From Ascaphus truei (taxonomy: Eukaryota > Chordata > Amphibia > Anura > Ascaphidae), in NCBI GenBank assembly GCA_036426205.1, contig CM071570.1, positions 52,064,984 to 52,128,983 of the forward strand: a DNA stretch of 64,000 nucleotides. Reading direction: 5' to 3'. Shown piece after piece: positions 22,391-33,680 of the stretch. The position numbers and the translations under genes were made by a program. Position 1 is the first letter of the stretch. Each line of letters starts with the position of its first letter. The notes under the pieces are model-generated. The model did not search any database. It had not been told where the DNA came from and saw only the letters and a program-made list of their open reading frames with translations.

Positions 22391-22946
22391 CCAGTCACGC
22401 AGGTGAGGACATGCAAGGTTCCCATCACATGTATTGTATTCAAATGTATTATTAACTAGACTATATTGTAAAGCCCTCAGCTAAGATACAGTCAGCCTTT
22501 GATTTCATCTACCCAATAGTAGATGTTCAGTGTTCAACCTATGACATGTATTTTGGAGAAATAGAACCTAGATAAACTAACGAAGAAGGCGGCACTTGAT
22601 GGTTTAGGAAGGTTGACATCATTTTCTAATGTCAGCACGTACTGAGCATTGCTGCATTTAGCTACTGCAGCCTATTCCTTAAACTATGGTGTTTTCTCTC
22701 GGATTTGCATCTTGCTGTATTCATGAAGCCCTTATTTAATTTACCAACAATGTGGAAATAGTGTTTTTTGACGTCATTTGGTTTCAACAAGGCAATTCCA
22801 TACGATATGCAAATTCTATATGCAAATGAGGCAACATTACATATTCATGGGCTATTCCTGCGGCTACGAGTTTGCAGATTGCCTGGAAAATCACGGCCAG
22901 AGAGCGAGATAGGAGAGGACACATTGACTTATACACCGCCAAATAG
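22391..22946. other. AT-rich DNA with a pair of octamers
   Basis: No gene recognised. Two ATGCAAAT octamers lie 13 bases apart (22807-22814 and 22820-22827). This may be the flank of the fold-back that follows. Confidence 0.35.
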
Positions 22947-23134
22947 ATTCATCTATTCTCCATGTGGTAAGATAGCTGTGAACACAGCTGAGATACATAG
23001 GAAATATGCTAATTTATATATTTAAAATATTCAAAGATTTTAAATTAGCATATTTCTTAGGTATCTCAGCTGTGTTCACAGGCATCTCCCCACATATTTG
23101 TAGGGTACTGTATCTGTGGAGTATAGGTGAATCT
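22947..23134. mobile_element. Fold-back element centred near 23027
   Basis: Arms TGTGAACACAGCTGAGATAC (22977-22996) and GTATCTCAGCTGTGTTCACA (23061-23080) face each other, continuing inward with AAATATGCTAATTT/AAATTAGCATATTT. Outward pairing continues to GATTCATC (22947) and GTGAATC (23128), with about 22 extra bases in the right arm. Confidence 0.8.
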
Positions 23135-23189
23135 AGATTGCTCCTCTCCAGTAAAAGCCAGATTCCACCTACCTGAGTGAGGTGAGATT

Positions 23190-23879
23190 TCTGTTATCAG
23201 CCTTTATCGCAGCAAATCTAGTGAAAAATGAATGCAAATGAAATGTCGCGTAACAATGAGTACCGTTTTTGGGCAGTTTTACATTGAGGATATCAAAGTT
23301 TAATGAATAGAACCCGTTGCGTCTTAAGAAGGCAATTTGAAAAATGAGATCCAGTTACTTTCCTATTTTTGAGTGAATAACCAAAATAGGTAGAACTAGA
23401 TTTACACCCACCTAAAAAAATGATAAATAATTATTTGTAGGACAACTGATGGAATAGTTTAAAATAAGGACAATTTGACATGCCAGAAACTGTTTTGAAT
23501 CCTAATTGCAACCTCTGCTTGTGACCTTGGGCAAGAATCTTTAGCGATCAGTGAACCTGGCTGCTTTAGCTCTCTGAATAATTGCATAACTCCAATCAGC
23601 ATCTTTGAAGTTGACTTTATCCATAATTAAAACTTGGACACGCAGTTTGGGTTCATTAGTTTCAATAATATTAAACACTATATAGAAGACCCTACAATTA
23701 TGTACATGGCATTTTAGCTTCACCTGAGTATTCCAACACACACTGCTTTCCAACTTTTACAAATACTGTAACTTCCTTCACAGCACGTTTTAAATTCAAT
23801 TATTACATATTGCATAGCTTTCAAAAATCTTTATGAAATAATAGATATCATGCTTTCCTATAAGGATTTCCTTTCCTAT
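23190..23879. other. AT-rich intronic DNA, nothing assigned
   Basis: No structure recognised. Confidence 0.4.
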
Positions 23880-23995
23880 TGTCGGTCTTTGCTGCGCTTA
23901 TTGTATTATTATAATTCCCTGTACTGTATTGTCTTTGTAAAGCACTGAGTAACACTGTCGGCACTATATAAATAAAGATCTACATACATGTTAAA
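23880..23995 (+). mobile_element. L2-type LINE 3' tail
   Basis: Reads ATTATAATTCCCTGTACTG, then TTGTAAAGCACTGAGTAAC and CACTATATAAATAAAGATC. It matches the 3' end of the L2 element at 40430-41835. Confidence 0.7.
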
Positions 23996-24165
23996 TTTAC
24001 TGCCCAGCAAATAGTTTCCAGCCACAATGACATGGACCTGAGGGATCTGCACTCAATATCATCAATGACAGAAGAAGGTGAATGACCTTGGACAGTTGCT
24101 GGAGAACTGAGCTCTTTATTAATACATGTAGATACTCTTTCCCTGCCACTGTGTTTGTTCTATTG

Positions 24166-24512
24166 CAGGGGTGCGCCCCTCCGTGTCTCGGTCCCTGCGC
24201 TTGCGCCCCCCCCACCCCTCCCAAGTGACCCGGCATCAAATGCCGCAGAGGGTCACGTGACGTCACCCTGCAGCGTCATTTGATGCGTGTTGTCATGACG
24301 ACGCGGCACGTCACATGACCCCGTGGCGTAATTTACTGCTGCGTTGTCATGGCGACGTGAGCAGAAGCCGGCTGAATCCCGGTAAGTACAGGTTGCAGAG
24401 GCCTCGCATGGTCCCCTGGCATTTAATTGCCTCGGAGAAAAGCACGTGGCCTCTGCAACCGCCCGTGCCCCCCCCCCGAAAAATCCTGCGCCCCCCAGTT
24501 TGCGCACCGCTG
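24166..24512. mobile_element. hAT-type GC-rich MITE family, copy 1
   Basis: Starts CAGGGGTGCG and ends AGTTTGCGCACCGCTG. It is flanked by TTCTATTG (24158-24165) and TTCAATTG (24513-24520), an 8-base duplication with one mismatch. The interior carries CACGTGACGTCAC and two palindrome-like GTTGTCATG(G/A)CGAC motifs (24289-24302, 24343-24356). Copies 2 and 3 are at 37447-37756 and 53180-53509. Confidence 0.85.
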
Positions 24513-24520
24513 TTCAATTG

Positions 24521-26080
24521 TATGGTTGATTTTTTTTCTTCAAAACACCACTATCCCCCCCAAGCTTGAAAGTAATTTTTCCCCCTGCCCTGGACATTTG
24601 TTGTTGATTTGAATGTTCTTACCATCTATACTATTACAGAGATGGCGCTGTTCAGTAGACTGATTCATATTGGAAAAAAGAGATTACAACAAAGTAATAT
24701 ACAGTGAAAACTATAGTCTTAGATACCCACCCTGATGATGTAGGAAAAAGAAGGAAATGTTTCTTAATGTCAAGTATGCTGTATTAAAATAAACAATGAA
24801 ATAGCTATTACAGTACTAATGAAAGTTGTCTGTGCGTGTTTGTGTGGCAGGTATATTACTAGGTTTCACAGATTTTCACTGCTGCCACTATACATTTCCT
24901 TAGTTTTCACTCTGTGGAATACCAAATAATAATACACTAATAAAAAAACTAAACAGAAAAGGTTGATTGAGGCATTTAAACTAGTGTCATTTATTTGGTG
25001 TTGCTAAAGTGGGCCACTGAACTCTTTAGATACACACAGGGAGGGGCCAGTGAAAAATGACAAAAGGCTAATTGCCCCCGAATTTAACTGTTAGTTACTT
25101 CTGGTTACGGTTATGCACACAAGGTAACTAAAAAATATGTTGCCCCCTCTGGGCTTCACAGGGTTTGATTGCTTCACTGTATTGCCCTCAGCTTTATAAG
25201 GGTTGGTTGCGTGGATAAACCGAAATGTCGGATTGTGGCAATAAATCTGTTCGTGCCCTCCTCTTACTACCTTTATCCATATCATGCCTATATGGACCGA
25301 CCACAAAGGTCCTTTATGAGTTGGAGCACCGGCCATTACTTATTCTTTGATCCTATACGGGAGTTCTTGGGGAACCTCTTCCATACTCTCAACAGGGCTC
25401 AAAAGAATCCCCTGAGGACCAAGAAAATACAAATGGGACTTTGTTCATTTAGTTTTGACTTGGTGGAGTAGAAGACCCGGAGAGACTGATAAAGTATTAC
25501 CATATAATAACAACAGGTAACTATTGTTTATTTCAGCTTGCACCATTTATCCCAACATGGATAAAGTAAAAACTACCAAAGACAGTGCCCTCCAAGAAGC
25601 CCAAAAAATTTCAACAGCTTTGAGGGAAAAAATTGTGTTGATTTTCAATTCGTGAAAAAAAAACTGCCAGCATCCCATACACCACACCAAGTGCAAGGAA
25701 AGACTCAGAGTACCTACATGTACAGTAGTACTACTACTAGTGTGCTCAGATCAAAAGTGATTGTACAAGGTCATCTATCTTTCTTCTGTCTCTCAAGATA
25801 TTAAGTATTAAGTGCAGGTCTCTTAGCTCCAATGCATCAGAGGCTAAGACTGAGAGATCAAATAATGAGCAGATCAAAGAATGAGCAAGAAAAAAGTTGT
25901 TCCTCCTGTATTTAGGCTTCATGTAAAAAGCCTGGGGAGAGTCCAAAGTGTGTAGCCATGAGTTCTGACATTTATGACACTGAAGCAGGTTGCATGGATC
26001 CAACCCCTTCCCAGTTCCCAGTTCCCAATTTATTAAGTCACAATTGCTAAAATCACTATTATTGAGGATGCTACTGTTAA
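24521..26080. other. Mixed intronic DNA with repeat fragments
   Basis: Around 25198-25245 it reads GGATAAACCGAAATGTCGG followed by TGGCAATAAATCTG, a dispersed-repeat end. Elsewhere no gene is recognised. The open frames at 25091-25336 and 25169-25471 cover this repeat. Confidence 0.4.
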
Positions 26081-26084
26081 AGTT

Positions 26085-27265
26085 AATACAGTACTTCTGT
26101 TCAACTTGAAGTTGATGAAAATATTCGTTTGGAAGGTGTTGATGGTGATGATTCTATTGAATTAGAAAGCAAAAACCAGACAGTGGCACCACATGCCATT
26201 GACAAGCGCATTATCATGCCTGGCAAAAAGACATCTTGGGTGGGAATTGCTGTACCCTAACCCAGACAATATATGCCAGGCAATCTGCAACATTTTTCAT
26301 GCAAACATAAGCACAGGTAGGAACACAGACCACCATGGCTCTTCCTCCATGTTACACCACTTGCAGCAAACTCATTCACTCTCAGACCAACCCTTCTCAT
26401 CAAGGCAGAGCAACAGCAACTAGTGACATTAGGAATTGGTAAATACTTCATCAGAATACCTCCAGATCACCAACAACCAAAAGTAATATATTCTTAAGAA
26501 TCCCAGGGTGCTGCTGTTGCTTAAACAGAGTCACCACAAACAGTGAAGAGGAAGTCTAAGGGAGAGTCATATTTCCAACTGAACTATGTTGTCCCCAAAT
26601 AAATAACTCCCCAACAGTCCAATTTAAAGAAGAAAAAAAGTTGGAACCCAGACACCCTATTGCACAGCAGATCACTAGAGCTATGGCTGCTAGATTAGCA
26701 TTGGATCTGCATCCTATGTCTACTACTAATTCGGTGTGCCTATGATATGAAATTCTGTTTAGATTTCATTTATCTAGAAATGCCATTGCTGATCTGTACA
26801 TGGAGCTGCAGGTCAAAGTCACCATGACCATGAAAAATGCTATTGTGCCAACTATCTACTTAACTTCGGATATGTGATGACCCACTGGGTATTAGCAACA
26901 GCGGCGGCTCCATCATCAACCTCTCTCTACCAGCATGGCAGGTAGACGGGCCAAGTGTTTTATTTATTGAAAGTTTCACAAAGAAGCATACCTGTGTCAA
27001 TCTCTTAAATAAACTGAGGCTTGTCATTGCAAAATGGCAACCCCCTCAGGACTCACCTCAGGCTTCATATTTTCGGATAATAGAGCAAACATTATGTGCA
27101 CTATGACTTGGAGACTTTGAACACTTTCCTTGTTTTGTCCACACTATCATCTTGCTCGTACAGAATCTTCTGAAACATGATAGGCCTGTACAGAAGATGC
27201 TGGCTGTTGCACATAAAACCTCATAATTTTAAGCATTCGGCAATAGCATGCAGAACACTGCAATA
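26085..27265 (+). pseudogene. hAT-superfamily (ZBED-like) transposase relic
   Basis: Degenerate coding for a hAT transposase. The N-terminal part reads DENIRLEGVDGDDSIELES and IIMPGKKTSW, then a BED-type zinc finger remnant: ANISTGRNTDHHGSSSMLHH followed by LQQTH (about 26300-26375). Further along come ITRAMAARLALDLHPMST (26671 onward), RNAIADLYMELQ-like sequence (26780 onward) and, near 26990-27200, HTCVNLLNKLRLVIAKW, then DFEHFPCFVHTIILLVQNLL and VAHKTS, matching the hAT catalytic-core region. Frames change repeatedly and stops are frequent. The C-terminal dimerisation domain is not seen. It might once have mobilised the hAT MITEs in this window, but family match was not tested. Confidence 0.75.
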
Positions 27266-28302
27266 GCTGTAAGAAAAGAATAAACTGCCACGCCAGCCAC
27301 AGAAGCAAGAGGTTGCAACAAGGTATAATTACGGCCTCTATATGCTTCGGCGACAGGCCATCACCAGCTAACATAACTCTCTCCTTTCACCTTCGCATGG
27401 GATGCTATATTTCTCCAGCACACTAGAAAAGCCTCACACTTTTGTGCAAATTTCTTAAATCATTTGAATTAGCAACATAGGAAGTGAGTTCAGACAGTGC
27501 TAGCCTGAGTCAGGTCATACCACTCAATAAAACTTCTAGAAAAGCACTTTGGAAAAGCAGGACAATATGAAAAATTACGGTTCCAGTTCTAGATACCTTG
27601 GCCTTGTTCATCACTTCATTTCTGTGCTTAATGAGGACCCAAAGGTCTCCAAGGATCAAAAGATGGTGGGTGCACTCCGCTCCTTTTAAATGGTGGTTGG
27701 TGCTCTAGTAGGAAAGCAAGAATCCCTGCACAAATCGCTCCATAGACTTCAATACTGAACATTTTGAGTACTGTGACTTGAGTTGACACCTTGGTAACAG
27801 GGAGCTCTTTGCAGGTGTTTACATCTGTGCCTGGTGGAGGTTGGAAAGAAATCGGCTAAAGAGAGGGTAAAGCATGGTTGCCAAAATGTAGTGCTCAGAT
27901 CTCAATATGGCGGAAGCCTTTGGGTCCCATAGAAAACAGTATCCTGTGGCACTCAAAAACTCTTGTGACAGATGTCAAATAGACATTTAAAGTAATTTCC
28001 ATCCTCTACCAGGCACAGATGTAAACATCTATTGTAGAGGCCCAAACGAGTCAGCACTTGTACAGCATTGCCAGCCACAGACGTAGCATCCATGAGGGTA
28101 CAGGGCTTGGCTTCTCCTATATGTATATCCTAACTGTTTTATCTGTTACACAAGGGTGGGTGGAAGGACTCAAGGACATATATAACAGTGTTTTGTGACT
28201 CCTGCCACCGCAGCGGAGTTTAGTGAGGCAATTTTTCTGCATGAAATAAGCAACAGCATTCTTTATCCTGTCTCCAATATACTCTGTAACATTAAATGGT
28301 CT
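27266..28302. other. Intronic DNA with a short inverted repeat
   Basis: Arms GTGTTTACATCTGTGCCTGG (27816-27835) and CCAGGCACAGATGTAAACAT (28009-28028) face each other across about 175 bases, with further pairing inward (TGGAGGTTGGAA/TTCCATCCTCTA). It may be a MITE. The remainder is unassigned. Confidence 0.5.
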
Positions 28303-28310
28303 TTCTAAAT

Positions 28311-28965
28311 CAGTGAACCCCTCAGGGGTTTCGCGGCTGCCAGGGGGGGGGGGGGAGAGCCGGGACAACTCTCCCAGCTGTTCCAAACCGGCTCCCGAGC
28401 TAAGCAGCAGCAGCTCACTACTATTCTTCTCTCTGCCTGCTCCGGTCAGCGCGCGCTCTCACAGGGAGGGGGGAGGGAGGGGGAACACACTCCAAGTGCT
28501 TCACTGCTGAACGGGTCCCGACAGGGGGTCAGAGTGTGTGTGTGTGTGTGTAAGTGGGAGAGAGTGTGTGTGTAAGTGTGCGTGTCTAAAAGAGTGTGTG
28601 TGTAAGTGGGAGGGTGTGTGTGTGTGTGTAAATGGGAGTGTGTGTGTGTGTGTGTGTTTGTGTGTGGGGGAGAGAGTGTGTGTGTAAGTGGGAGGGTTTG
28701 TGTGTGTAAGAGGGAGAGAGTGTGTGTGTGTGTGTGTGTAAGTGTGAGAGTGTGTGTGTGGGGGAGAGAGTGTGTGTGTGTAAATGGGAGAGTGTGTGTG
28801 TGTGTAAGTGGGAGAGTGTGCAAGCGCGTAAGGGGGAGAAAGAGACGGGGCAATTTGGAGGTGGAGAGACGGTGGCGGGGTGACAGGGGGCGAGGGTTGG
28901 GGTTTCTCAGAATGTCAAAATCAAATTCTGGGGTTCCCCAACCAAAAAAAGGTTGAAAACCACTG
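28311..28965. mobile_element. hAT MITE with exact TSD and internal GT microsatellite
   Basis: Ends are CAGTGAACCCCTCAGG and GGTTGAAAACCACTG, with CAGTG termini. TTCTAAAT flanks both sides (28303-28310 and 28966-28973), an exact 8-base duplication. Between 28530 and 28820 the interior is an interrupted (GT)n tract. The Cys/Val and Thr/His-rich open frames here are microsatellite translation. Confidence 0.92.
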
Positions 28966-28973
28966 TTCTAAAT

Positions 28974-29519
28974 AGTATCCTCCTTCGAACTAGCCTTGTC
29001 ATGTCTTTGTTTTACTTCGTCCTGTTCTTTGACAGACGTGGAATCCCCCCCCACCCCCCTTCAGAGGTTAGCGGCGGTTGCTCACCTTTGGTTAGTGATT
29101 TTCTCCCCCCCCCCCCTTCAGAGCTCGGCAGCAGTGGGTCACTGGGGGGGCGGGAGGGTTGATTCTCCACCCCCCCCTCAGTCGCAGACGGGAGGGTTGT
29201 GCGGCTCACTGCAGGTGGGTTAGTGACAGGGTGCGGCGGCACCCTGCGGGTATCTCTGCGGCGGCTGACTTTGGGTGCGGTGTGTATTGTATGTCTTTAT
29301 TTATATAGCGCCATCAATGTACAGAGTGCTTTAGGGTGTGTGACAGGGGGGGTGGCGGCAGCGGACTGACTGTGGGGCGGGGTGTCCGCTGCGGTGGCGG
29401 GCGGGAGCAGGGTCGTCAACAGAAAGCATGGGGCCCAGGACAAATGAAAGGAGCAGGGCACCCCCTTCCCCTCCCCCAACCCATAGCGCACCTACCAGGG
29501 AAAAATATTTTTTAGCGCA
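28974..29519. repeat. GC-rich degenerate tandem DNA with LINE tail
   Basis: Related segments with CCCCCCCTTCAGAG, TTAGTGA and GGTTAGC repeat at 29040-29230. At 29281-29340 lies a minus-strand L2-type tail (GTCTTTATTTATATAGCGCC). At 29409 begins CAGGGTCGTCAACAGAAAGC, which looks like a hAT MITE end of the CAGGGCCG type. Confidence 0.55.
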
Positions 29520-30790
29520 CTGAGCGGGGTAAGGCAAGTGTGGGAGGAGGGGTGGTGAAGGTCAAGAGTGTGGGGGGTGAAAGCAGAGCAGTAGGGTGGG
29601 GGGGGGGTGGAAGGCAAAAAGTGGGGGGAGGGTGAAGGCAATGAGTGGTAGGACTGGGGTGACGGCACAGCGATGGGGGGGGAGTGAAATGGCAAGAATA
29701 ATGGGTCGGGGGGGAAAGTGGGTGAAGGCAAGAGATGGGGGGGGTAAAGGGCAATAGTGGGGTAGTGTTGCGACGGGCAGAAGTAAAAAAGGGTATGGGG
29801 GTGAAGGCAAGAGTGGTGGGGGTGCTGTGTAAGGGGCAAGAATTGGGTGGGGTCGGTGAAGTGCAGATACTGGGTGTTGTGAAGGCAATAAGTGGGGGGG
29901 GTGAAGGCAATGAGTGGTGGGGGTGAACGGCAAGTAGTGGGTGGGGTGAAGGCAAAGTGGGGGGGGTGAAAATGGGCAGAGGGGTTGGTGGATGAAGAAT
30001 CAAACGGTTGGAGAGTGTCAACAGTGGGGGGGGTGAAGCCACAGTGGGGGGGTGATGCACAGAGTGGATGTGGTGGTGACAACTGACGTAAAGCCAGAGT
30101 GTGGGGGGGTGAGGCACAGAGTGGATATGTGAAGGCAATAGTTGGGGGGTGACAGGCACGAAAAGGTAATAGCAGGAGTTGGGTGACTGCAAAGGAGTAT
30201 TGTGAGGGGAGTGAAGAAAGCATAAGTGCTGTGGACTGTGAGACGGAAATTAGGGGGAGGGGAAACAAAAGACAAGCCCAAAAGTGTAGGGGGTGGAGGG
30301 GTGTGGCAATTACTATATATTAATACACGACGTCAAGCACGAAAAACCACGGCAATTTGTGTTGTTCCGTCCCGAAGTGGATCTGGGGGTGTCCGGCACA
30401 ATCGTGGTCGGCGGAGGTTGTTCACTGCACGAGTGGCAGTTTAAAAAAGAAGTGGTGAAGGCAAGAGTGTGGGGGGGGAAGGCCCCAGAGTAAGTGGGGG
30501 GGGGTGAAGTATACAAGAACTTCTGGTGTTAAAGGCAAGAGTGGGGGGGTGAATTCCAGAGTTGTGGTGTGGAGGTGATGCATTAATGCTAAGAGAGAGT
30601 GGAGTGTCGGGGATGAGAGGCAACGCAGTGTGGGTGGGGGGAGGGGATGAAGAGTCAGAAGTTGGTGGGGGGGTGAAGGCAAGAGTGGGGGGGTGAAGGC
30701 AAGAGTGGGGGGGGGTGAAGGCAAGAGGGGGGGGGGGTGAAGGCAAGAGGGGGGGGTGAGTGGAAACGGCAGGATGAAAGACGGGTCGTG
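29520..30790. repeat. G-rich minisatellite, units of GGGGGTGAAGGCAAGAGT type
   Basis: Over about 1.25 kb the plus strand repeats variants of GTGGGGGGGTGAAGGCAAGA at irregular spacing of about 20-40 bases. The clearest tandem copies are at 30665-30758. The long Pro/His/Leu-rich minus-strand open frames, up to 258 codons, arise because the repeat lacks stops in those frames; they are not genes. Confidence 0.85.
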
Positions 30791-31439
30791 CGTGCATAGA
30801 GGCTTCAATACGGGCACTGAGGAGGCTACGTCCTATGGAGATGTGCAGGCGTGCGGAGAGCAGGTATTTGCCTCATTGTACAAAAGGTGAGTAGCTCAAC
30901 ATAGCCGCACGTTGTGCGGCTTGCGAAGGAGAGAGGAAACGCCGTAGACGCTGGACTATATGCGATAGGCGGCCGGTGGACCTAGTGGTGCTGTCGCACC
31001 TACTTGGAGACGCAGCTAGCATAGGTGCATCTTCATAAGGGGGTGTTAATGGCGTGGGGAGTTGAGGATTGATTCGGCGGGGTGCGATGGAGGATTGACG
31101 AGCCCGAGTGTGGGGGCTTGGTGGTTTCATGGTAAGATTCATGTGCGGGCCGGGTGCAGCTGGTGTCCAAAGAGTGTTGAAGGGAGTAATATCATACTGG
31201 GACGCGAGTCGGTGAGAGGAGGAGAATCTGCGAGCTAGGCACATGCGCTCCAGGAGGGTCACAACCGGTGTGGGGAGCAAGTTGTGAGCAAGGTGAGTGA
31301 GAGACAGAGGACCCCGAAGGCTGTGGGGGGGGGAATAGAAAGGGGGGGGCGAGGTAAGCACAGATACACGAAGTGGTGAGGCGACTAGGGGTGTGGAAAT
31401 GGGACACAACAAGGGGAAGGGGCGGGGATAGGAAGAGAA
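30791..31439. other. GC-rich region between purine-rich arrays
   Basis: No clear unit structure. It includes GAGTCGGTGAGAGGAGGAG and CGGTGTGGGGAGCAAG. The open frames are extensions from the flanking arrays. Confidence 0.35.
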
Positions 31440-31740
31440 GAGGGGGCGGGGAAAGAGCAAAAAAAAAAAAAAAAAAAAAAAAAGGAAGAGGGGAAGAAGG
31501 GAAGGGAAGGGAGGACGGGGCAAGGACGGGAGAGAAAAAGAAGGAGAAGAAGGAAAAAAAAAAAAAAGGAAGAGGAGAAAAGAGAAAGAAAGGAAGAGAA
31601 AGAAAGGGGAAGAGAGAAAAAGAAAGGGAGGGAAGCAACGAGGGGAGGACGAGGGAAAGAAAAGAAAAAAGGAAGAAAGAGGGGGGGAAAATAGGGACAA
31701 AAAGCCGAAAAAGAAGAGAGGGAGCACGAGAAGGGAGCTG
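31440..31740. repeat. Purine tract (GGAAG/GAAAG)n
   Basis: About 300 bases almost purely A and G on the plus strand, with A runs at 31460-31483 and 31554-31567. Minus-strand open frames through it read Phe/Ser/Leu/Pro-rich and are simple-sequence translation. Confidence 0.95.
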
Positions 31741-33680
31741 TAAAAAGGAGGCGGCAAGAATTATGTAAGTTGGTTTCGCCCGAAGTTAATACCTAGTTTT
31801 TAAGGCTTCTACCCCCCTGACCAACTGACCAATCGGATTGCCACGCTAGTGCATACACTTGAGACACATGACGAGACCCGCACACTACCAACGGTTTTGA
31901 AAAATATATCTATAGATAATTGGGAGGGGGAGAATAGATTTTATAGTTTTACAACAAACCGCCAAACCCAAAAACAAAAACAGGGTCAAGTGCACATCTA
32001 ATCTCCTCCTTGACTGTCACACAAAAATGTGTACACAATGCATCTTAAGCTGACATATATAGTGTTGAAACTGAAATACAACTCAGTTGTCAGAAGCACT
32101 TAAAACTGCATTAACATAATCTGCCTATGTACACATGACAAGGAATCCATCTCTTAACAAGCATGTGAAACAAAGAAAGCTCCAGGGCACAGTATACATG
32201 GTTAGAACCAAAAAACTATATATTGCAATGCGGAACCAGGATCATGACGAAAAAACAAACCTAGCCAGACCACACGTAGCTCAGGAGGGGATCCCCCCTC
32301 GGAACGCGTTTCACGCTAGAATCAGTCGCTTCTTCGTTGGACAGTGGGGAAGGATGCGGTACTGAGACACTGACAGTAATAATTCTAGCATGAAAACACG
32401 CATTGAGTGGGGGACACCTGTGGTAGGTAAAAAGCTGATGGGTAAATCGTGAGGTTCCAATAAAGTGATATTTGTGTTCTAAACCTGGAAACGTATACCG
32501 ACTAGGAGTTGATCACATGCTGTTCGTGGCATCCGGAATCCTTGAGCCTTCCTAGTGCCAATGTCTATGGGGCAGAAGAGGCTGTCACGGCCAGAAAACA
32601 ATTCAGGAATATAAGAGAGAGAAGCAAGGGACGCAGATGGGTTTAAATGAGTCCATGAATAAGTCGGGTAAAGGTTTTTCCTTCAAAAAACCACCTTCCC
32701 GGGACTTTGTGAAGGCTGGGGTTAATAACTCGGATAGGTCCAGTAGGAAATAATAAAAATAAACCATCCAAAGCTCCACATCCAGAAAATGTGACAACGA
32801 AAGCACAGTGGACGGGAGGGACGCCATTGTGTGCTTCTACTAAGGCTTCCATTGGAAGCCGCAGGAACAAATATACTTATCACTGCATTATTGACATACA
32901 TGCCTGTCGGAATCCACAGAGAGTATAATATAATTTGAGGTCACATATAGATTGGTAATGGACAAAGCTAGTTTCTCCTATTTAGGGGATTCTTAATAAA
33001 AGTTACACTGTCTAACTGTAAGATATGTTGTATATGTAAGATAAGTATATACGACTGTCAATATAACTCCTTTCTGAACAACTCTAATATGAGATCCGTT
33101 AGTGTTACGGTTTACCAAATATGTTATTTTTTCCCCTTACACAGCATCTTTTTTTATTCTTCAGATAATGTAAAAAATATTTATTAAATTGGCATTGTGG
33201 CTATATATTAGTTGAGGAGGCCCTTTTTGCTGCTACGTGATATTCTTGGTTGCCGATACTAGATACCAGAGCAGATCCCTTCAGAATAGGCCTAATTCTT
33301 AATGCCAATTCTGAGCATGCAACCCAACTTACAAAAACCCTTTTTTTCCAATCACCTTTATTAACTGTGTGCACCATACGTAATATAATATTTTCTTATA
33401 TCACTATTTTGTCACCTTTGAATAAGTATTAGCCTTTAATAAATCTTTCATTCATTGATTTACCTTCACGCTGTCTTCATTGAAGTACAAGATTAGACAT
33501 TCACTCATATCTGTGACACACAATCATCCCTTTTTTACACAATTCCTATTGTTAGGAAGAAATATCTTCAGCCTCTCTAGGAAAGTATTTTAGTACCACA
33601 ATATACAGTATAGTTTTACATTTGACTTAATTGTAAAAGAAAAAATAATAAAGATGAAGATGTGTACATGTTGCCATTAC
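31741..33680. other. Intronic DNA with a repeat fragment
   Basis: The plus strand at 32288-32345 reads GGAACGCGTTTCACGC and then CGCTTCTTCGTTGG, the inverse of the GAAGCG...CGAAACGCGT motif seen at 38305. The remainder is unassigned. The sequence just below 33681 is intron downstream of the relic PAK5 exon. Confidence 0.4.

Noticed and set aside
28446..28956. Thr/His-rich and Cys/Val-rich open frames
   Set aside because: Translation of an interrupted GT microsatellite in a hAT MITE.
29492..30268. 258-codon minus-strand open frame rich in Pro, His and Leu
   Set aside because: It is the translation of the G-rich minisatellite; neighbouring frames are also open and no domain is present.
30873..31757. 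294-codon minus-strand open frame rich in Phe, Ser and Pro
   Set aside because: It runs through the purine tract, where stop codons are rare by composition.
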